Positions 47,235 through 59,475 of a stretch of 64,000 nucleotides of DNA are shown piece after piece; the first letter of the stretch is position 1, and every line of letters starts with the position of its first letter. This DNA is from Trichoderma breve. Lineage: Eukaryota; Ascomycota; Sordariomycetes; Hypocreales; Hypocreaceae. The position numbers were made by a program, and so were the translations under genes. Under the pieces are notes generated by a model. It had not been told where the DNA came from. It did no database searches and was given only the letters and a program-made list of their open reading frames with translations. The stretch lies in NCBI RefSeq assembly GCF_028502605.1, contig NC_079236.1, positions 992,001-1,056,000 of the forward strand, read 5' to 3'.

Positions 47235-48083
47235 ATGTCTATACGAACAATCCCGACGTATCATTCAGCTCCAAATTTCTCCATACCACCGCCCGATGCT
47301 AACGGGCCACTACAGCTCGGAACGCTCCTTGCTGACCCAAGCGACCCTATTCCGCTGAATCCTATCGATCGGATCCCAGTCCAAGACGATGAAATATTTC
47401 GATCTCACCTTGTCGGGTTTCGAACAACAACGAAACGTCAAAGTAACGGAGAGCTGGGCATCTTCGCGAAGCTGCTGGGACTAAAGGGGGCCGGCGGCAA
47501 GCTCAGCGTCAGTGGAGCCCGATCCAAAGAAGAGCTCCTTTCCGTAGCCCGTCTCGACACCGAATTCTTCATCCCGTCTCTCGAATACATCAAACTCGCG
47601 ATCGAGGCTCCTGCCGTACGGGCCTTTCGTAAGGCCTCCCGCGATCGACTGCCGCTGTTTCTGGTCACCGGCATCAAGATAGCCCGTGGAGCATCGGCGT
47701 CGGTGCTGCGGGGGCGAGCTTTCGGCGGGGGTGTGGAGGCCGGGATGCCCGACTTGGTCACCGGCGTCGTCGAGCTCGGGGCCTTGGCTCGGGGTGAAAG
47801 GAACGTAGAGAGTGAAGTAGGTTTCGAAGATGCGTCGGATTTTGTGTTGGCTTATCGGGTATCGCGGGTGAAGAAGAACAAGGACGAAGTAAAAGCGCAG
47901 GTGTATACCAGAGGCGCTACAATGGTTGCCGATGATGTGCAGGAAGTGGTCGATAGGGATGATGGAGAGCTGGAGATTATCCATGACTTTGCCTCAGAAA
48001 TCATGGAGACAGACGAAATAATGCTTGACGAGACAGGTATGGCCGACCATGAACCTTGCAGATGGGTATTGCACCACATGTAG
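47235..48083 (+). CDS. Candidate gasdermin-like pore-forming protein
   Basis: A single exon encodes 282 aa, without signal peptide. The strand-turn-strand pattern from LFLVTGIKIARGASAS through a glycine-rich loop to SDFVLAYRVSRV parallels the middle of gasdermin N-terminal domains. The sequence is not clearly similar to vertebrate gasdermins. An acidic tail of ~45 residues at the C-terminus (DRDDGELEIIHDF onward) could be the autoinhibitory piece removed by cleavage. Fungal gasdermin-like proteins (RCD-1, HET-Q1) are about this size, and many are encoded next to a protease gene. Here a subtilisin-like protease gene lies tail-to-tail, 143 bp away. The call rests on fold pattern, length and context; it needs structural confirmation. 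Confidence 0.5.
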   Translation: MSIRTIPTYHSAPNFSIPPPDANGPLQLGTLLADPSDPIPLNPIDRIPVQDDEIFRSHLVGFRTTTKRQSNGELGIFAKLLGLKGAGGKLSVSGARSKEELLSVARLDTEFFIPSLEYIKLAIEAPAVRAFRKASRDRLPLFLVTGIKIARGASASVLRGRAFGGGVEAGMPDLVTGVVELGALARGERNVESEVGFEDASDFVLAYRVSRVKKNKDEVKAQVYTRGATMVADDVQEVVDRDDGELEIIHDFASEIMETDEIMLDETGMADHEPCRWVLHHM

Positions 48084-48226
48084 GGGTGGCCTATACCGCT
48101 CGGACAACGGTGATGAAGGTGGAATCTCGTCTATAAGAACATCGGAAGATGGGAATTTGATGTTTAAATTACGGTACCCTTTCTGATTATATAATATATG
48201 ATGTTTATTTGTGTATCTAAAACTCC

Positions 48227-51212
48227 TTAACGCCTCAGGACCTCCAAAATCTGGTGCTGAATTAACTCGCTTGACCTGTCCCCAACCCACAAATTCCAAG
48301 GTGCAACGTATTTATATCCATTGTCAGACTGACTGCTAAGGAGCGCAAATATTAATCGCATCCCATCACAGGAATAAAGACGTTTCACCTGGTCCTCATT
48401 TAGCAAACCGTCCCGTGAGATAATCGCGAGTGCATTAGCCGCAATCGCCGCGGCCACTGCCGTTGCGAAAGATGTCCCAGACTTGACCACTTCTTTGCCT
48501 TTCCAATTAAGGGGGATAGCGGTCCCCAAAGTCATGAAGTTGTCATCATTGTCTAATGCTCTCGGTGATATCCCCCCATCCTTCCCCTTGCCGTTCGAGG
48601 CATGGATGCATAGCACGTTACGATTTCTGCCTGGGTGTGCCCGCGGCTTGTTGTTGCCATCGTTTCCCGCTGCTGCCAGTACAATTTTACCCGCTGCTAT
48701 AGCTTTATTAATGGCGGCATCAAGCTCTAGATCTAGGAGATCAAGGCCAAGAGACAGTGAAATGATGTCAACGTCTTGCGTTAGTGCCCACTGTATGGCC
48801 TGCAGTGTATCAGATAACCACAAATGAAGTAGGATAACTATCCAAAGCTTACCTTGGAAATCAAGTTTGTATCCTCTTGGGGCATCACTCTTTTGACAGC
48901 AACTTTAGCAACACAGAGTATGGCTTCAGGTGCGAGTGTCAGGACGAGCTCCGCTATATGGGTCCCATGGCCGATCTCATCATTGAGATCCTCAGAATCT
49001 CCTTTGAAGCTCTTCATTTCTCCTAAGTTTCCCATTAGTTTAGCTGCTTTCAAGCTTGGATGCGTTATGTCGATCCCAGTATCGATTATGCAAACTTTGA
49101 TCCGTTTATGGATTGTATAGACTTTAGGAACGTATGCTTTAATGAAAGAAGTCATATTATCCAGAAAGGTTTTGGTCGAAGAAATAGCCCTAATTCTTTT
49201 CTGTTAGCTTTATATGCGCCCTTCGAATTTAGCAGGCATCCCTACCTAGAGTCTGCTAGGGATGTGTCGGGTTCCAGATCATCAAATATCCGGACGAAGC
49301 GGGTGGGCACAGGAGGAAAAGTGGTAGTGGTGTTAAGTAGGCTGGATATAGCCACCCTTCTAAATCCCGAGGTAGAATCATCTGTTGCGACCCGGGCACG
49401 TTTCGGTATCTGCTTGCTTTCCTGACCTGCAATAATTGTAGTTTCTCCTGGTTGAATGTGTGACCCTTGATTGTTCCAATGTCCCCCTGAATCCTTGAAA
49501 TTAGGAGCTGACACTTCTTCACAGCCTCCTACGTGAGAAGTATCTATTTTTTGATCGCTGAAATTTGTTATCCGGACGGGCATTAACTCAGCCGTAGACT
49601 TAATACTCGAATCCAGATCCATAGGGGGGCAAGAATCGCTACGGCGTCGTTTCCTGCTTCGTTTGCGATAGTGCGCAAGGTCCTTCTCTAGGTTTGCAAC
49701 TATCGAATTGTATATGACCTTCGCCGGTTTCGTTGTAGTTTCTTCTGATGTTAACTCGGATACAGAACGATGCAGCTCGAGGCATCCTTCAATCGCCTTG
49801 AGATAGTCGTCACATGCGTAGAGCATTTCATCATCAAGGACTTTAGATAAAGTCAGCCAGAGGTTAGGCCGCCCAAGTCTATCACACTCTGTCGCAGTAA
49901 TCCGCCTACCCAGCTCCATTTCCACGAGAAGTTTTCCTAGGGCAAGGAAGACTGAATCTTTCATTATATTACTCAGGTCATTCTCGTCTTTCTCAGATGA
50001 GGTACGTTGTGGATCGCAACGAATGTAAGGTGGTGCCTCGAACTCGAGGGAGCTTGAGGATCCGGTTGCCGATAATAAGAGTGAGATAGTATCCGCAGAC
50101 CAACCGCTATGTGTCCAAGGACAGTCGAAAAGGTAAAAGAAGCACCAGCCTAGGTTCAAAGAGAGTTCCCTCTTTTCCTGAATAGTGAAACTTTTAGCAG
50201 AGAGCGAGGATGATCGGATTGGAGAAAAGTGCTTTTTTTCAATCAGCTCCTCTAATGTTTTCACCTGTACCATGGCCCGCCTTTGTGCACGCTTCTGTTC
50301 CCTTGGCTGCTTGTACAGCGTTCCTTCGAGTAAGAGAAGGTTTAAAACTTCGTTGTAACACTGTGCAACAGTAATATCCTCACAGAGACTTTGCAGGGGT
50401 CTGAGTTTTACTTTATTATGCTCGTCTCCAGGCAACCTTCTGATTCCCATCAGATCAGTGATTTTTTGATAAAAACGGTTTAATGAAGGTTTGACATACC
50501 CATCAGATAGGCATTCAATCTCTTGCCATCCTGTAAGATCTCCGCACGAGGAAAGAAGCAAGGAAATTAGCGACTTGTCTTCGGCCTGCCAGCTCTGGCC
50601 GGCTCCTTGTAGAAGCATATGATGCTCAGATCGTCTCTTACAACAAGCCATATGCCGCTCTAAACTCATAAGAAATGCATCTATTAACGTCTTCTTGTTT
50701 CCGCAAAGAGTTACAGAGCTCAGTTCGAGGTTCTCAGCTGCTGGTGTGACATCATGTAGATGAGTCCTTAAAATGGATTCTATGCGCTTGTTGAATGATT
50801 TGAGTGCTGGAACAATCAATTTCGCATCACTCAATGACATTGTCCTCGGCAAAGTTGAATCGGCCTCAGTTTGTTCTTTGCTGCTGAGCACTTGCAGGCC
50901 AAGAAGTTTCTGAATATATTGGAGGGAGGCAGAAGGGGGCTCGTTGGACAAAATTCGCTGTAGAATTGGGTAAATCTTTTCGAAAAGCCCGATTGCTTCC
51001 AATTTAATGTGGTGGATTATTTCAAGGTCGACTTCTAAGTCGGGTTGTATCGAGATAACAAGCTGCAGGAGCTCATATTGAAGAAATTGATATGGGGTTA
51101 GCACGTGCGGCGGAGATTCGCTAATGCCTGTCTCTCCATGCTGAGCTGCCTTATAAAGATAAGGCTGGATCGTTTGGAGTGCTTTCCATTCTTCCAAATC
51201 AATAAGACGCAT
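48227..51212 (-). CDS. Subtilisin-like serine protease (S8) with large N-terminal DUF7580-type region
   Basis: Three exons (49246-51212, 48853-49189, 48227-48799) give 958 aa. The catalytic triad is intact: D692 in IIDTGID, H730 in GHGTH and S878 in SGTSFA; N814 in AAAGN supplies the oxyanion hole. The ~650-residue N-terminal region is helical. Its block ELSLNLGWCFFYLFDCPW, then PPYIRCD and LALGKLLVEMELGRRI, resembles the DUF7580 region fused to S8 domains in many fungal proteins. There is no signal peptide in this model. The frame is open to 51371, where a CGTAG acceptor suggests an extra upstream exon, so the true start is uncertain. The context suggests cleavage of the gasdermin-like neighbour. 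Confidence 0.85.
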
Positions 51213-51689
51213 TTGCGTGCCGCCGAGAATGATAGGATATACAAGTGTTGTTGCTTCGGCCTCAGTAAAAAGAATGAAAATAAGTAGAGATAAAAAGATG
51301 AGGACAGCCCAACAGCTTCGCAAGGCTCTGCCAGAACGACCCTGTTGAGAGGGGGCGTCGCCAGGATTCACTACGAGAGAAAGAAAGAAATATCAGCTAA
51401 AATCAGTTCAAATACAAGTCTATTAATCAAGTAATATCTGTAGAACTTGAGCTTGGTAGATGGCGCGTGTAGAGAGCGATCTTGGGGTGGTGCGCTATAA
51501 ATTACTGGTGAGTTTTCATTTTCAGCTTCATTGGTCGAGTTACATTGGGCCGGTGATTCCCAACGCACGTGATTATGTACGTATTTCGGAGATCTGATAC
51601 TGGACCTCAAGCTCCTTCAATCATTTAAAGCAGGAGATCTTATTCCACTCAGAGGAGAGTCTCGACTATCCAACCTGTAGCAAGAAGAG

Positions 51690-51995
51690 ATGGACGACCC
51701 AAACGCCTGGCCAGACATTTATTCAGCCGCCTTGGATTGCGATCTGCTATTTGACAAGTGCCAGACACAGATCGCCGAACCAAGGACAATCGGGCTACTT
51801 AACGAATCTGCTGCCGCCGTTGGCCGTCTTGCGAGAGATCATCAGGCCCGGTTTCAGGCTTGGGCATCATATTTAGGCGTCTTTGCCGAAGAAGATGTTT
51901 GCCTTGATCGTCGCTTATCCAAAAGCAAGGATGTTCAGATAATGGTAATTAATTTGCTTCGCATTATCTTTCTCAATTTGCGATACTGTGAGTTA

Positions 51996-52030
<35 letters not shown>

Positions 52031-53983
52031 CATCTGGAAACTATAATAGCTACTGAATTGAAACCTAGTTTTGCGAACAATCCATATAAGAGACGATGGT
52101 ACTCGCAGGATAGCCCTGAAAAGCGAAACCGAGTTGCATATTCAACAGTCGGCCCCAAGCATTGACAATTTCGCGGATGACCTTAGACAAACGCAGGAAT
52201 CTATTGAAGGAGCTATTGATCGTCTGCACCGTCTAGGAGTAACCATCCGACAGTCTTCGACCGCCGGCTTGATCTCAAGGGTGAGGGCCTTCTCAGCAAA
52301 AAGATCAGATTCCTCTCTAGAAGAAATATCATTCTTGATGATAAAATTCCTCTACCCAATAGCGCCATTGAATCTTCAGCGCCTTCTCAGCCGGTCCATC
52401 CTAGAACGCCACTTCAATATAGAGTATCGAGGAGAGCACCAACGGCGCTTAGCAGCCCGTCGTATGCTCGTCTTGGACGATGATGATCATAAAGAAGATC
52501 AACCTCACGCCGACAATGGTAGCCAAGAAGTGTTGAGACCGGCCACTAGAAAAGATTACGTCAATGAAGCGGCCGATATTGTTCGTGACGACTCTGAGAA
52601 GGAAACAGATATACTTCTTTCAAAGTCGGGAACGAAGCCATCGACTCTCCAGACACAAGAATTTGAGCGTAAGGTTAACGAGAAAAAGCCCCTTAAAGCT
52701 TTATCCGCCATTTCCAAGACATCTTCGGTACCTATAGGCGACGTTAATTATCCAAAACCACCAAAGCCTCAGGGAGAATACGACTGGGCTACTTGTTATT
52801 GGTGCTTTGAGTCTTTCCCACACGATAAGTTCCAGAATGTAAAATGGTGGAGGCACGTTCCAGACACACCTGCGCTTTGTGATATAGTCACTAACGCTAT
52901 AAAAGGCGCCATGTCGACCATGACCTTCGACCTTATGTATGTCTCGTCAATACTTGTTCAGAGTCTATTGATGCATTCGATAGGTTTACCCCATGGATGG
53001 AACATATGGAAAAGCATCATTCACCAAATTGGACTGGAACGATCAGTTGTAGAGCCATGTGGAGGTGCGACATTGAACATGAATCACCACAATTGTTTGA
53101 AGATGAGGCTTCATTAAAAGGCCACATACGGGAACACCATCACGCAATATTCACAGAGTCTCAAATAGCGGGTATAGCTCGTCGAAGTTCGATTCGTATA
53201 CCGGGATCCAAAGATATTTGTCCCCTTTGCAGCTTTGATTCTAGCAAAACCCCTCTTGACGCAGATGAACCGAATCACTCGCGACATTCCTTGCAGATTA
53301 AACGAAAAAGGCCTACACAGACAAAAGTAAACGTTGGCGTTCAGGAAAAGCGTAGAAAAGTTCACTTTCATGACGAAGGAGGGAGGAAAAACTTGGGATT
53401 AACCAGTTCAAGCGAATCGGAATTGGATCTGCCAAGTAGCCCGAGTACTGAGTCTGTTTCACCTCAAATCAAGGAGCGATTACAACGGAAACAACTATCA
53501 AGACACATAGCAACGCACCTAAAGGCTCTTTCGTTCGTGTCCCTCCGCCTCAAAGCTTTCCAGGAGCAACTTGAAATAGGAGATGAAGATTTTGATACGG
53601 AAGACGGGCAAGGGGACACAAGCGAAGATGGCGGACCGAGTGGGCTCGATACCGAGCTCGACGCGATGTCTCTCGATTTCGAGGATGATCCGCCCATTCT
53701 AGAACTCAATAGTGAAAATTTACCTATTTTTGATTTGGTATCGGTATTCACATCGTCACAACAGATCCCACAACAGATCCAAGTCTCCGATCTTGGCCCT
53801 CCTGATCTTGGGATTGATGCAAATGAGAATGGCGATTCAGAGCGTAAAGTTTGGGGCCCGCGCTCTTATGATTGTTTTGTGAGCAGCCAAGATATCGAGG
53901 AAAGTCGAAACTCCTTTACATCAAAATTAGCATATGAAAATAGCTCCACTGGCGCAACAATATGTCTCACAGACCGCCAGTAA
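51690..53983 (+). CDS. Fungal C2H2-like zinc-finger protein of the type found near NLR/het loci
   Basis: Three exons (51690-51987, 52069-52846, 52906-53983) give 717 aa. The N-terminal ~100 residues (ARDHQARFQAWASYLGVFA) are the helical module common to this family. The central and C-terminal blocks are degenerate C2H2 fingers: CYWCFESF with RHVDHDLRPYVC, WMEHMEKHH, then CPLCSFD and RHIATHLKALSF. Acidic stretches follow. The second donor (TG|GTGGAG) is weak but is the only one that joins the family pattern W-R-H-V in frame. Intron 1 contains a 33-T run. The gene is divergent from the protease gene and presumably shares its promoter region. Function is unknown; many such proteins carry an unreliable oxidoreductase label in databases. 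Confidence 0.8.
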
Positions 53984-54272
53984 CAATGTATCAATACGCT
54001 TTATAATTTAACTCTTAATAATTCGAGTATAATTACCTATGAGGCCGTTAAGACGACCCTTTTGTATGCTTAAACGAAGATCGTAGCCGTCCGTTTACTC
54101 TTGGTAGCTCTTGTTAAACTGACTTATAATATTTTGTAAAGTTTACAAGGAAGAAAATATGTGACATGGCTTCTATAGATGAAATTGATCGCAACCCTAT
54201 TTGTGAATGCGCCGTGGATATATGCGAATTCATTGGCCACTTCTCCTTCTATACGGTACATCACCATAAATG

Positions 54273-56546
54273 TCATGTCTCAGTCGTCGGAGCTGCTATA
54301 AAGTTTGGATTATAAATGGTCATGAAGTCCGGCCAAAGCGCATCCTCAAACTCATACTCCTGCCAAAACACAGCATCCGGATCCGTGAGCGGCTCCCCAG
54401 GCGGCTGTGTCTCCGCCATCACCGGCTGCTCCTGAGGAACCCGCGAGAGATACCACTGGCGAATCCACCGAAGCTTGAAGCTGAGTCTGCAAAACTGGGT
54501 GCCGCCGCCATCTAAAAGTCGGCGCCTGCGGCCAGCTTCCTTGGCCCATGTATCTGCGTCCTCGAAGCGATCGCTGAGACGCTTCATCACGTCCGCAAAT
54601 TCGAGTTTTCTGCGCGCCATTGTGGGCTGCCAATCTATTGAAGGGTCTAACAGGAGCAAACGAGAGCTGGTGACAATGGCAAAAGCGAGAAGTCCCGTAA
54701 CTGAGGTGGGAAGACCAGGCAGCTCGTTGGGATGAAACGAGCAGAGCGTGTCGAAGAAGTCGACGGCGGCGAGAAGGCATTTCCAAAGAGTATCGAAGCG
54801 TTGTAGCGGTTCTGGATTCAATGTGCCCATTTCGACGGGTGTAGTGAATTGCGTGGGAATTGCTGCCTCGGCGAGGCGCATGAGAGTGGCTTGATAATAC
54901 GCTTTGAAGATGTCTTTGGTGATAGCTAGTCAGCGACAGGGCATCATAGGTGGATAGGATTATACGAACTCCTCTCCTTGACACACTCTGGCTGCATGCT
55001 TATCATGTCATACAGTTCTCGACGAACATTGTTAATGACCATGTCCATAGGCGACAAGTACGCACTCAGTCCAACGTCAACCACATCAAAGGTAGGCAGC
55101 AAGCCGTAGGCACGATCAGCCACGCGCTGCATTTTAATGAGTGCAACCAGAAATAAGTCAGACTCCAAGGAAGATTCGGCCAAGGATTCGCAGCACTGCG
55201 AAAGATAGTTGTTCCAAGGAAATTGGGTGCCTCGCTTGAACAGGGCAGATATGCTATAGTTGATCAGCCTACACTCACACCAAGCAACGTGAAGCAAAGC
55301 GAAATGCGTTCTTACAGTGATGTAATGTGGTAAAGCCCCAAAATTGCCCGCTTCTCATCAGCAGTATGTGGTCTTGGCTTCGACAGGCCCTTGTTAAGCG
55401 TTGCCCAGGCTTCTCCCAGGAGAGACTTGGGATGCATCTTAGTAGACTCCGGAGACCTGTCCAGTTTAAGATCCAAAGCCATGGCGACTGCCAAATGCAC
55501 AAAATTTGTCGCTTCCGTATTCATGTAGAAGTGAAAATCGCCCCTATTACACTCATATCGTTAATGCGGTTAGAAGTTGGAGTGCTTCATGTATGAAAGA
55601 CTCACCAGGCCAAGTGAAGGAGAAGAGCCTGCAAGATTCCCAAATTTCTTTCCTGCTTCACAACCATTCTGTCTGCAATATACTGACGAAACCAATTCTC
55701 AACGCCTTGCTGAGTAGCCGACGACTGCGGCGTGACCGCCGCCATGATGGTCCAGAACAGACATCGCGACGAGGCATACAAAGCGCAGGGATCAAGATTC
55801 TCCGGGATGATGACAAAAGGATAGTTAGGCATAAACTCGCGCCGATAAATGTCAAAGTAAGAAAGCACCTCTTCAAAGGTGAAGCTAAAGCCTGGGATCA
55901 ACTGGAAAGTAGTTGCCGGCTCAGACGGAATAGTGAGCGGTATCTGCGGAGTTTCACGCGTAATTGGCTGTGGCAGCGCAGTATCTTGCAACGGCTTTTG
56001 CAGGTGTAATTTGGGCGCATCGCTGATTGTAACCTTACCGGTATCGTTACTTTCAGGAGTCAAGGGTGGTGTTCCAGACGCCTGCATGTGCTGACCCGTC
56101 GCAAGCATGGACACCAACCCGTCAATCTTCTTCTCCAGCTGGGCCACTCTTCTAATTTCAGTTTAGTAAAGCAAATTCACACGACAATGGATCTGAGATT
56201 CCGGCAAACATACGTTGATTTGCCTCTCTTCTTCCGCCGTACCGGTGCCGGCACATGGCACGGAATCTTCATGCGGTTACATCTAAGGCAACGCAGGTCA
56301 GCTCACTTCGCCCAATTCGACCAATACAAAATCGCCGCAATCACACCTTATGCAACCGGCGTCCCCCTTACCGGCCCCAGACTCGGGCCATCGACACTTC
56401 ATCTTCAGCCGGGCGCAATTGGCACATGCCCGGGTTTTGGGGACCTCCGGACCCGTGGGACGACTTCCGGAGCCGCTCTCAGGCGGAGCCCCGATGACTC
56501 CGTTGATGGCACCTACATCTACAACGATTGAACGATCAACATCCAT
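54273..56546 (-). CDS. Zn2Cys6 transcription factor with fungal-specific domain
   Basis: Six exons (56347-56546, 56214-56282, 55606-56151, 55316-55543, 54970-55268, 54273-54925) give 664 aa. The binuclear cluster CANCARLKMKC plus CIRCNRMKIPC is split by the first intron, a placement common in this family. A short coiled linker (VAQLEKKIDGLVSML) follows, then the fungal-specific transcription-factor domain in the middle and C-terminus. Introns are mostly 50-75 nt, but intron 5 is only 44 nt (GTTCGT...GACTAG), so that junction is less certain. The gene's own upstream region holds many TCCGG half-sites, so autoregulation is possible. Targets are unknown. Confidence 0.88.
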
Positions 56547-56663
56547 GGTTATTCATGCGTCGGAGAATTAGTGATGACTTTATTTCTGGACCATGAATGA
56601 GAAAATTAACAAGGAGCAAATTTACATCGTTCTTTGGAAGCCATAGTGTTGAAGGATTGAGAC

Positions 56664-56762
56664 TTCCGGCTCTCCGGATATTATCTTAATGTCCGGAGCC
56701 GTAAATCACGTGCGACGGTGTATGGAATCCGGTTATTATTTTATCTACCGGTTCCGGATATC
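56664..56762. promoter_or_regulatory. Cluster of TCCGG/CCGGA half-sites upstream of the Zn2Cys6 gene
   Basis: Within 100 bp there are TTCCGGC, CTCCGGATA, GTCCGGAG, ATCCGG and ACCGGTTCCGGATA. TCTCCGGATA and GTCCGGAGCC form an imperfect inverted pair. CGG/CCG-type triplets suit Zn2Cys6 factors, here perhaps the neighbouring regulator itself. The function is inferred. Confidence 0.4.
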
Positions 56763-59475
56763 GACTCTGCTTCGTCTTTATACTCCGTTATCGACAAATT
56801 AATCGACGTATTAATAAGACGCCATAGTACCATCCTATTTTCTATGTAGAGACGCAATCCCAAATTCGCCTGGCTCTGTATTGGAGCGGTTTCCTTATCA
56901 CTTCACGTGTCCATCTGTCTCAGTGGATCGTGATGCATTGTCTTTTCAAGACAAAGTCTCAGTTCACAATGACTCGGCGATATGGGATGACCACGCCTCT
57001 ACTCGTCGCGTAGCCATCACGTAATTCTTTTGTCAATGCAAGATAAGCCTTATGCGGAGATAAACCTCCATGAATCGAAGATGCTACTACTTTCTTTGTC
57101 TCAGCCATCATCACTTCGTGTCAGTCGTGTTTGGCGCTTAGCAGACCTAGTTCAATTCTCTCGGCTTTGTGCCACGCTGCTTTGCTCCATCAGAGCCGTA
57201 TCGGGTACTGAATGTGATGAAACATGGTGATAACCCTAGTCATAGTATGAATCCATGTCACTTAAACTCCCTCTTAGATAGGTGTGCTCGTATCAATATC
57301 TACGCGAACCATGGGCCCTGCTCTACTACCCAGCTGACGGGAGTCAACACCTCCACGCAATCGATGCCGCCCACTTCCAATCCTACCGGTACCTGCGTAA
57401 TTGTACATGTATTTCATGGTGGGTGTGTTCTCACTCGCACCTCCCGTATGACCTGTCAAGCGTGGCGATCTTGATCCCAGTAAAACTCTAAGCAGATCTC
57501 AAGGGAAAACTGACAAGGTATATCTTCTCACGATCTCAAGTGTCAAGCCACACCTACGATCGTGGCCGTCAGGTGAGGAACAAAGTTCTTCAGCATCCCT
57601 GGTCACAAGGGAGCAAAACCAATACACAGGCCCATCTACACCTGTATCTCGTCCATAGAACCAACGAACTAGCGATTTATCTGAATCGCTCTCTGCATAT
57701 TTGATTCAGCTCGCCGCTCCAGTCTTCAACAAAAACTATCCGGTTGACCCGCCCAGAACAATGGTCATTAAGCGCCCGCGTGAAAAGCTTAGCTTTTGCA
57801 AGGTTGCCCGCTTTCCCGTGGTTCCCGAGGTTCCCAAGATCTGCAGCCCTAGACCGGGATGTGTTCGTGGTTCTCTCCACAATCTGTGGGTAAACTGAGA
57901 TCCTGCTGCGATCGCATGACGAGTAAATCTGCGCTATTCAGCAAAGCTCATAGCTAGTACTCGGTCAACATAGCCTCTCTGCGGTATTATCGTGGCATTT
58001 ACGATCTAAGTGGGTTGCTTCAGCTGTGCAGCCGCTGAAGAATTATCCCAAAGAGGTGATTGATTGACAGAATCGGCCAGGGATCTGTCTGTTTTCGCCC
58101 AACAATCGCTCAAAACGTGACGAACAAGGCGCTATTTCAACTGCCTGTCTCAGTTGAGCTCTCAATCACATTGTTTGTCACTAGTTCAGTATACTATTTA
58201 CACCTAGGTAAACACTAAACACCGAATCTTGGTCTTCAGCATCCTTGTCTGCGGCTGAGCGTGCCCACACGGCGTTTAACCCATCGAGATTCGGCCGAAA
58301 CCAAGATCGCGCAGTGAATCTACCCTCAATTGCGAACCCCATCTCTATGGTAAACTCTTCAATACCCTCAAAATCCTCGATCTAGACTAATTTTATCGCA
58401 AGTCAGGCTCTCTCCAAGCCCGCTAAAATCCGTATCATGACCCCTGCAACGGCATTGTCCAAGCCACGCTCTTCACTCCCTCTTCCCGCAAACCAAAAAC
58501 CCCCATCCCTAGTCTCAACAGGGTTCCCCCCCTCGATCATCTCTGCACACGTGTTTTCATAATTCTTCTTTAAGCGACGAAAGTAACGCCAAATTCAGCC
58601 TCGCCCGCTCTCATCCCTTCACAGCCGAAGGCGCAAAAAGTAAGCAAATATTAGCAGAAGACATGCATCTCCGCCACCTTTCCAGGCCATCAACCCGGAC
58701 CCCTCTCATGTAAGCCCCTCTCATGTAAGCCACACATTCTGCCGCCCATTCAAAACCTCATACCTGTATTCTACCGCTTCTTGGCAACATACATCAGTTC
58801 TTGCGCCCACGATCGACAATCAACCGGCTAATTGCTTCAAGTAGCATTAACTCAGGTCCGTCACATTGTGGGGCGCGCGTCAAATTAATATGGGAATTTC
58901 TTATTTTTTTCTTCCGAATGACGGCTAGCCGCTTATTCTTATTCTTCGTGGGGTGCAAGAAAAAAGAGACTTTGAATCACAGTGTCGACTGTAAGTGGCA
59001 TATACTGGGCGACTGGAGCTTCGACTTACACACGATCTTGCAGCTCGATGATGCAGGCAGCTCAATGTCACGATACACCACGTCACCGCCAAAAAAAAGT
59101 ATTGTAGGAAAATAGCAAATCAATTTTTCAGACTAACCCCATAGCTGTATGTTTCGACTACTTTTGTACAGCAAAATCTTTCAGATGGCTCACATATACA
59201 GCCAAAAAACGATGGACAAATACCTCTCCGTCAAAGTAAATGATTGCGCGCCCCCTTGTCCCTGCTGCAAAAATGGACACAACCTCCGATAACCCTTTCA
59301 GAAACGCCAGATAAGTGACATGAGAAACAAACAGTAAAAGTAAAAACAAGAAGAAAAAAAAAAAAGTCACAAAATATAATGCAGAGAATGTCAAGAATAA
59401 GAAGTACTGAGGGGGGAAATGGGCAACGCGCGGTATGATACCATGCTTCTTTTCACAATGAGACATGCCATCCTC
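56763..59475. other. 2.7 kb without recognisable genes
   Basis: Upstream region of the Zn2Cys6 gene and 3' flank of the adenylation-fusion gene. Small frames exist but none shows protein features. No RNA gene is recognised. A duplicated CCCCTCTCATGTAAGC occurs near 58703-58730. Confidence 0.5.

Noticed and set aside
54352..54984. 210-codon minus frame overlapping the Zn2Cys6 gene
   Set aside because: Arg/His-rich shadow in another frame of a well-supported exon.
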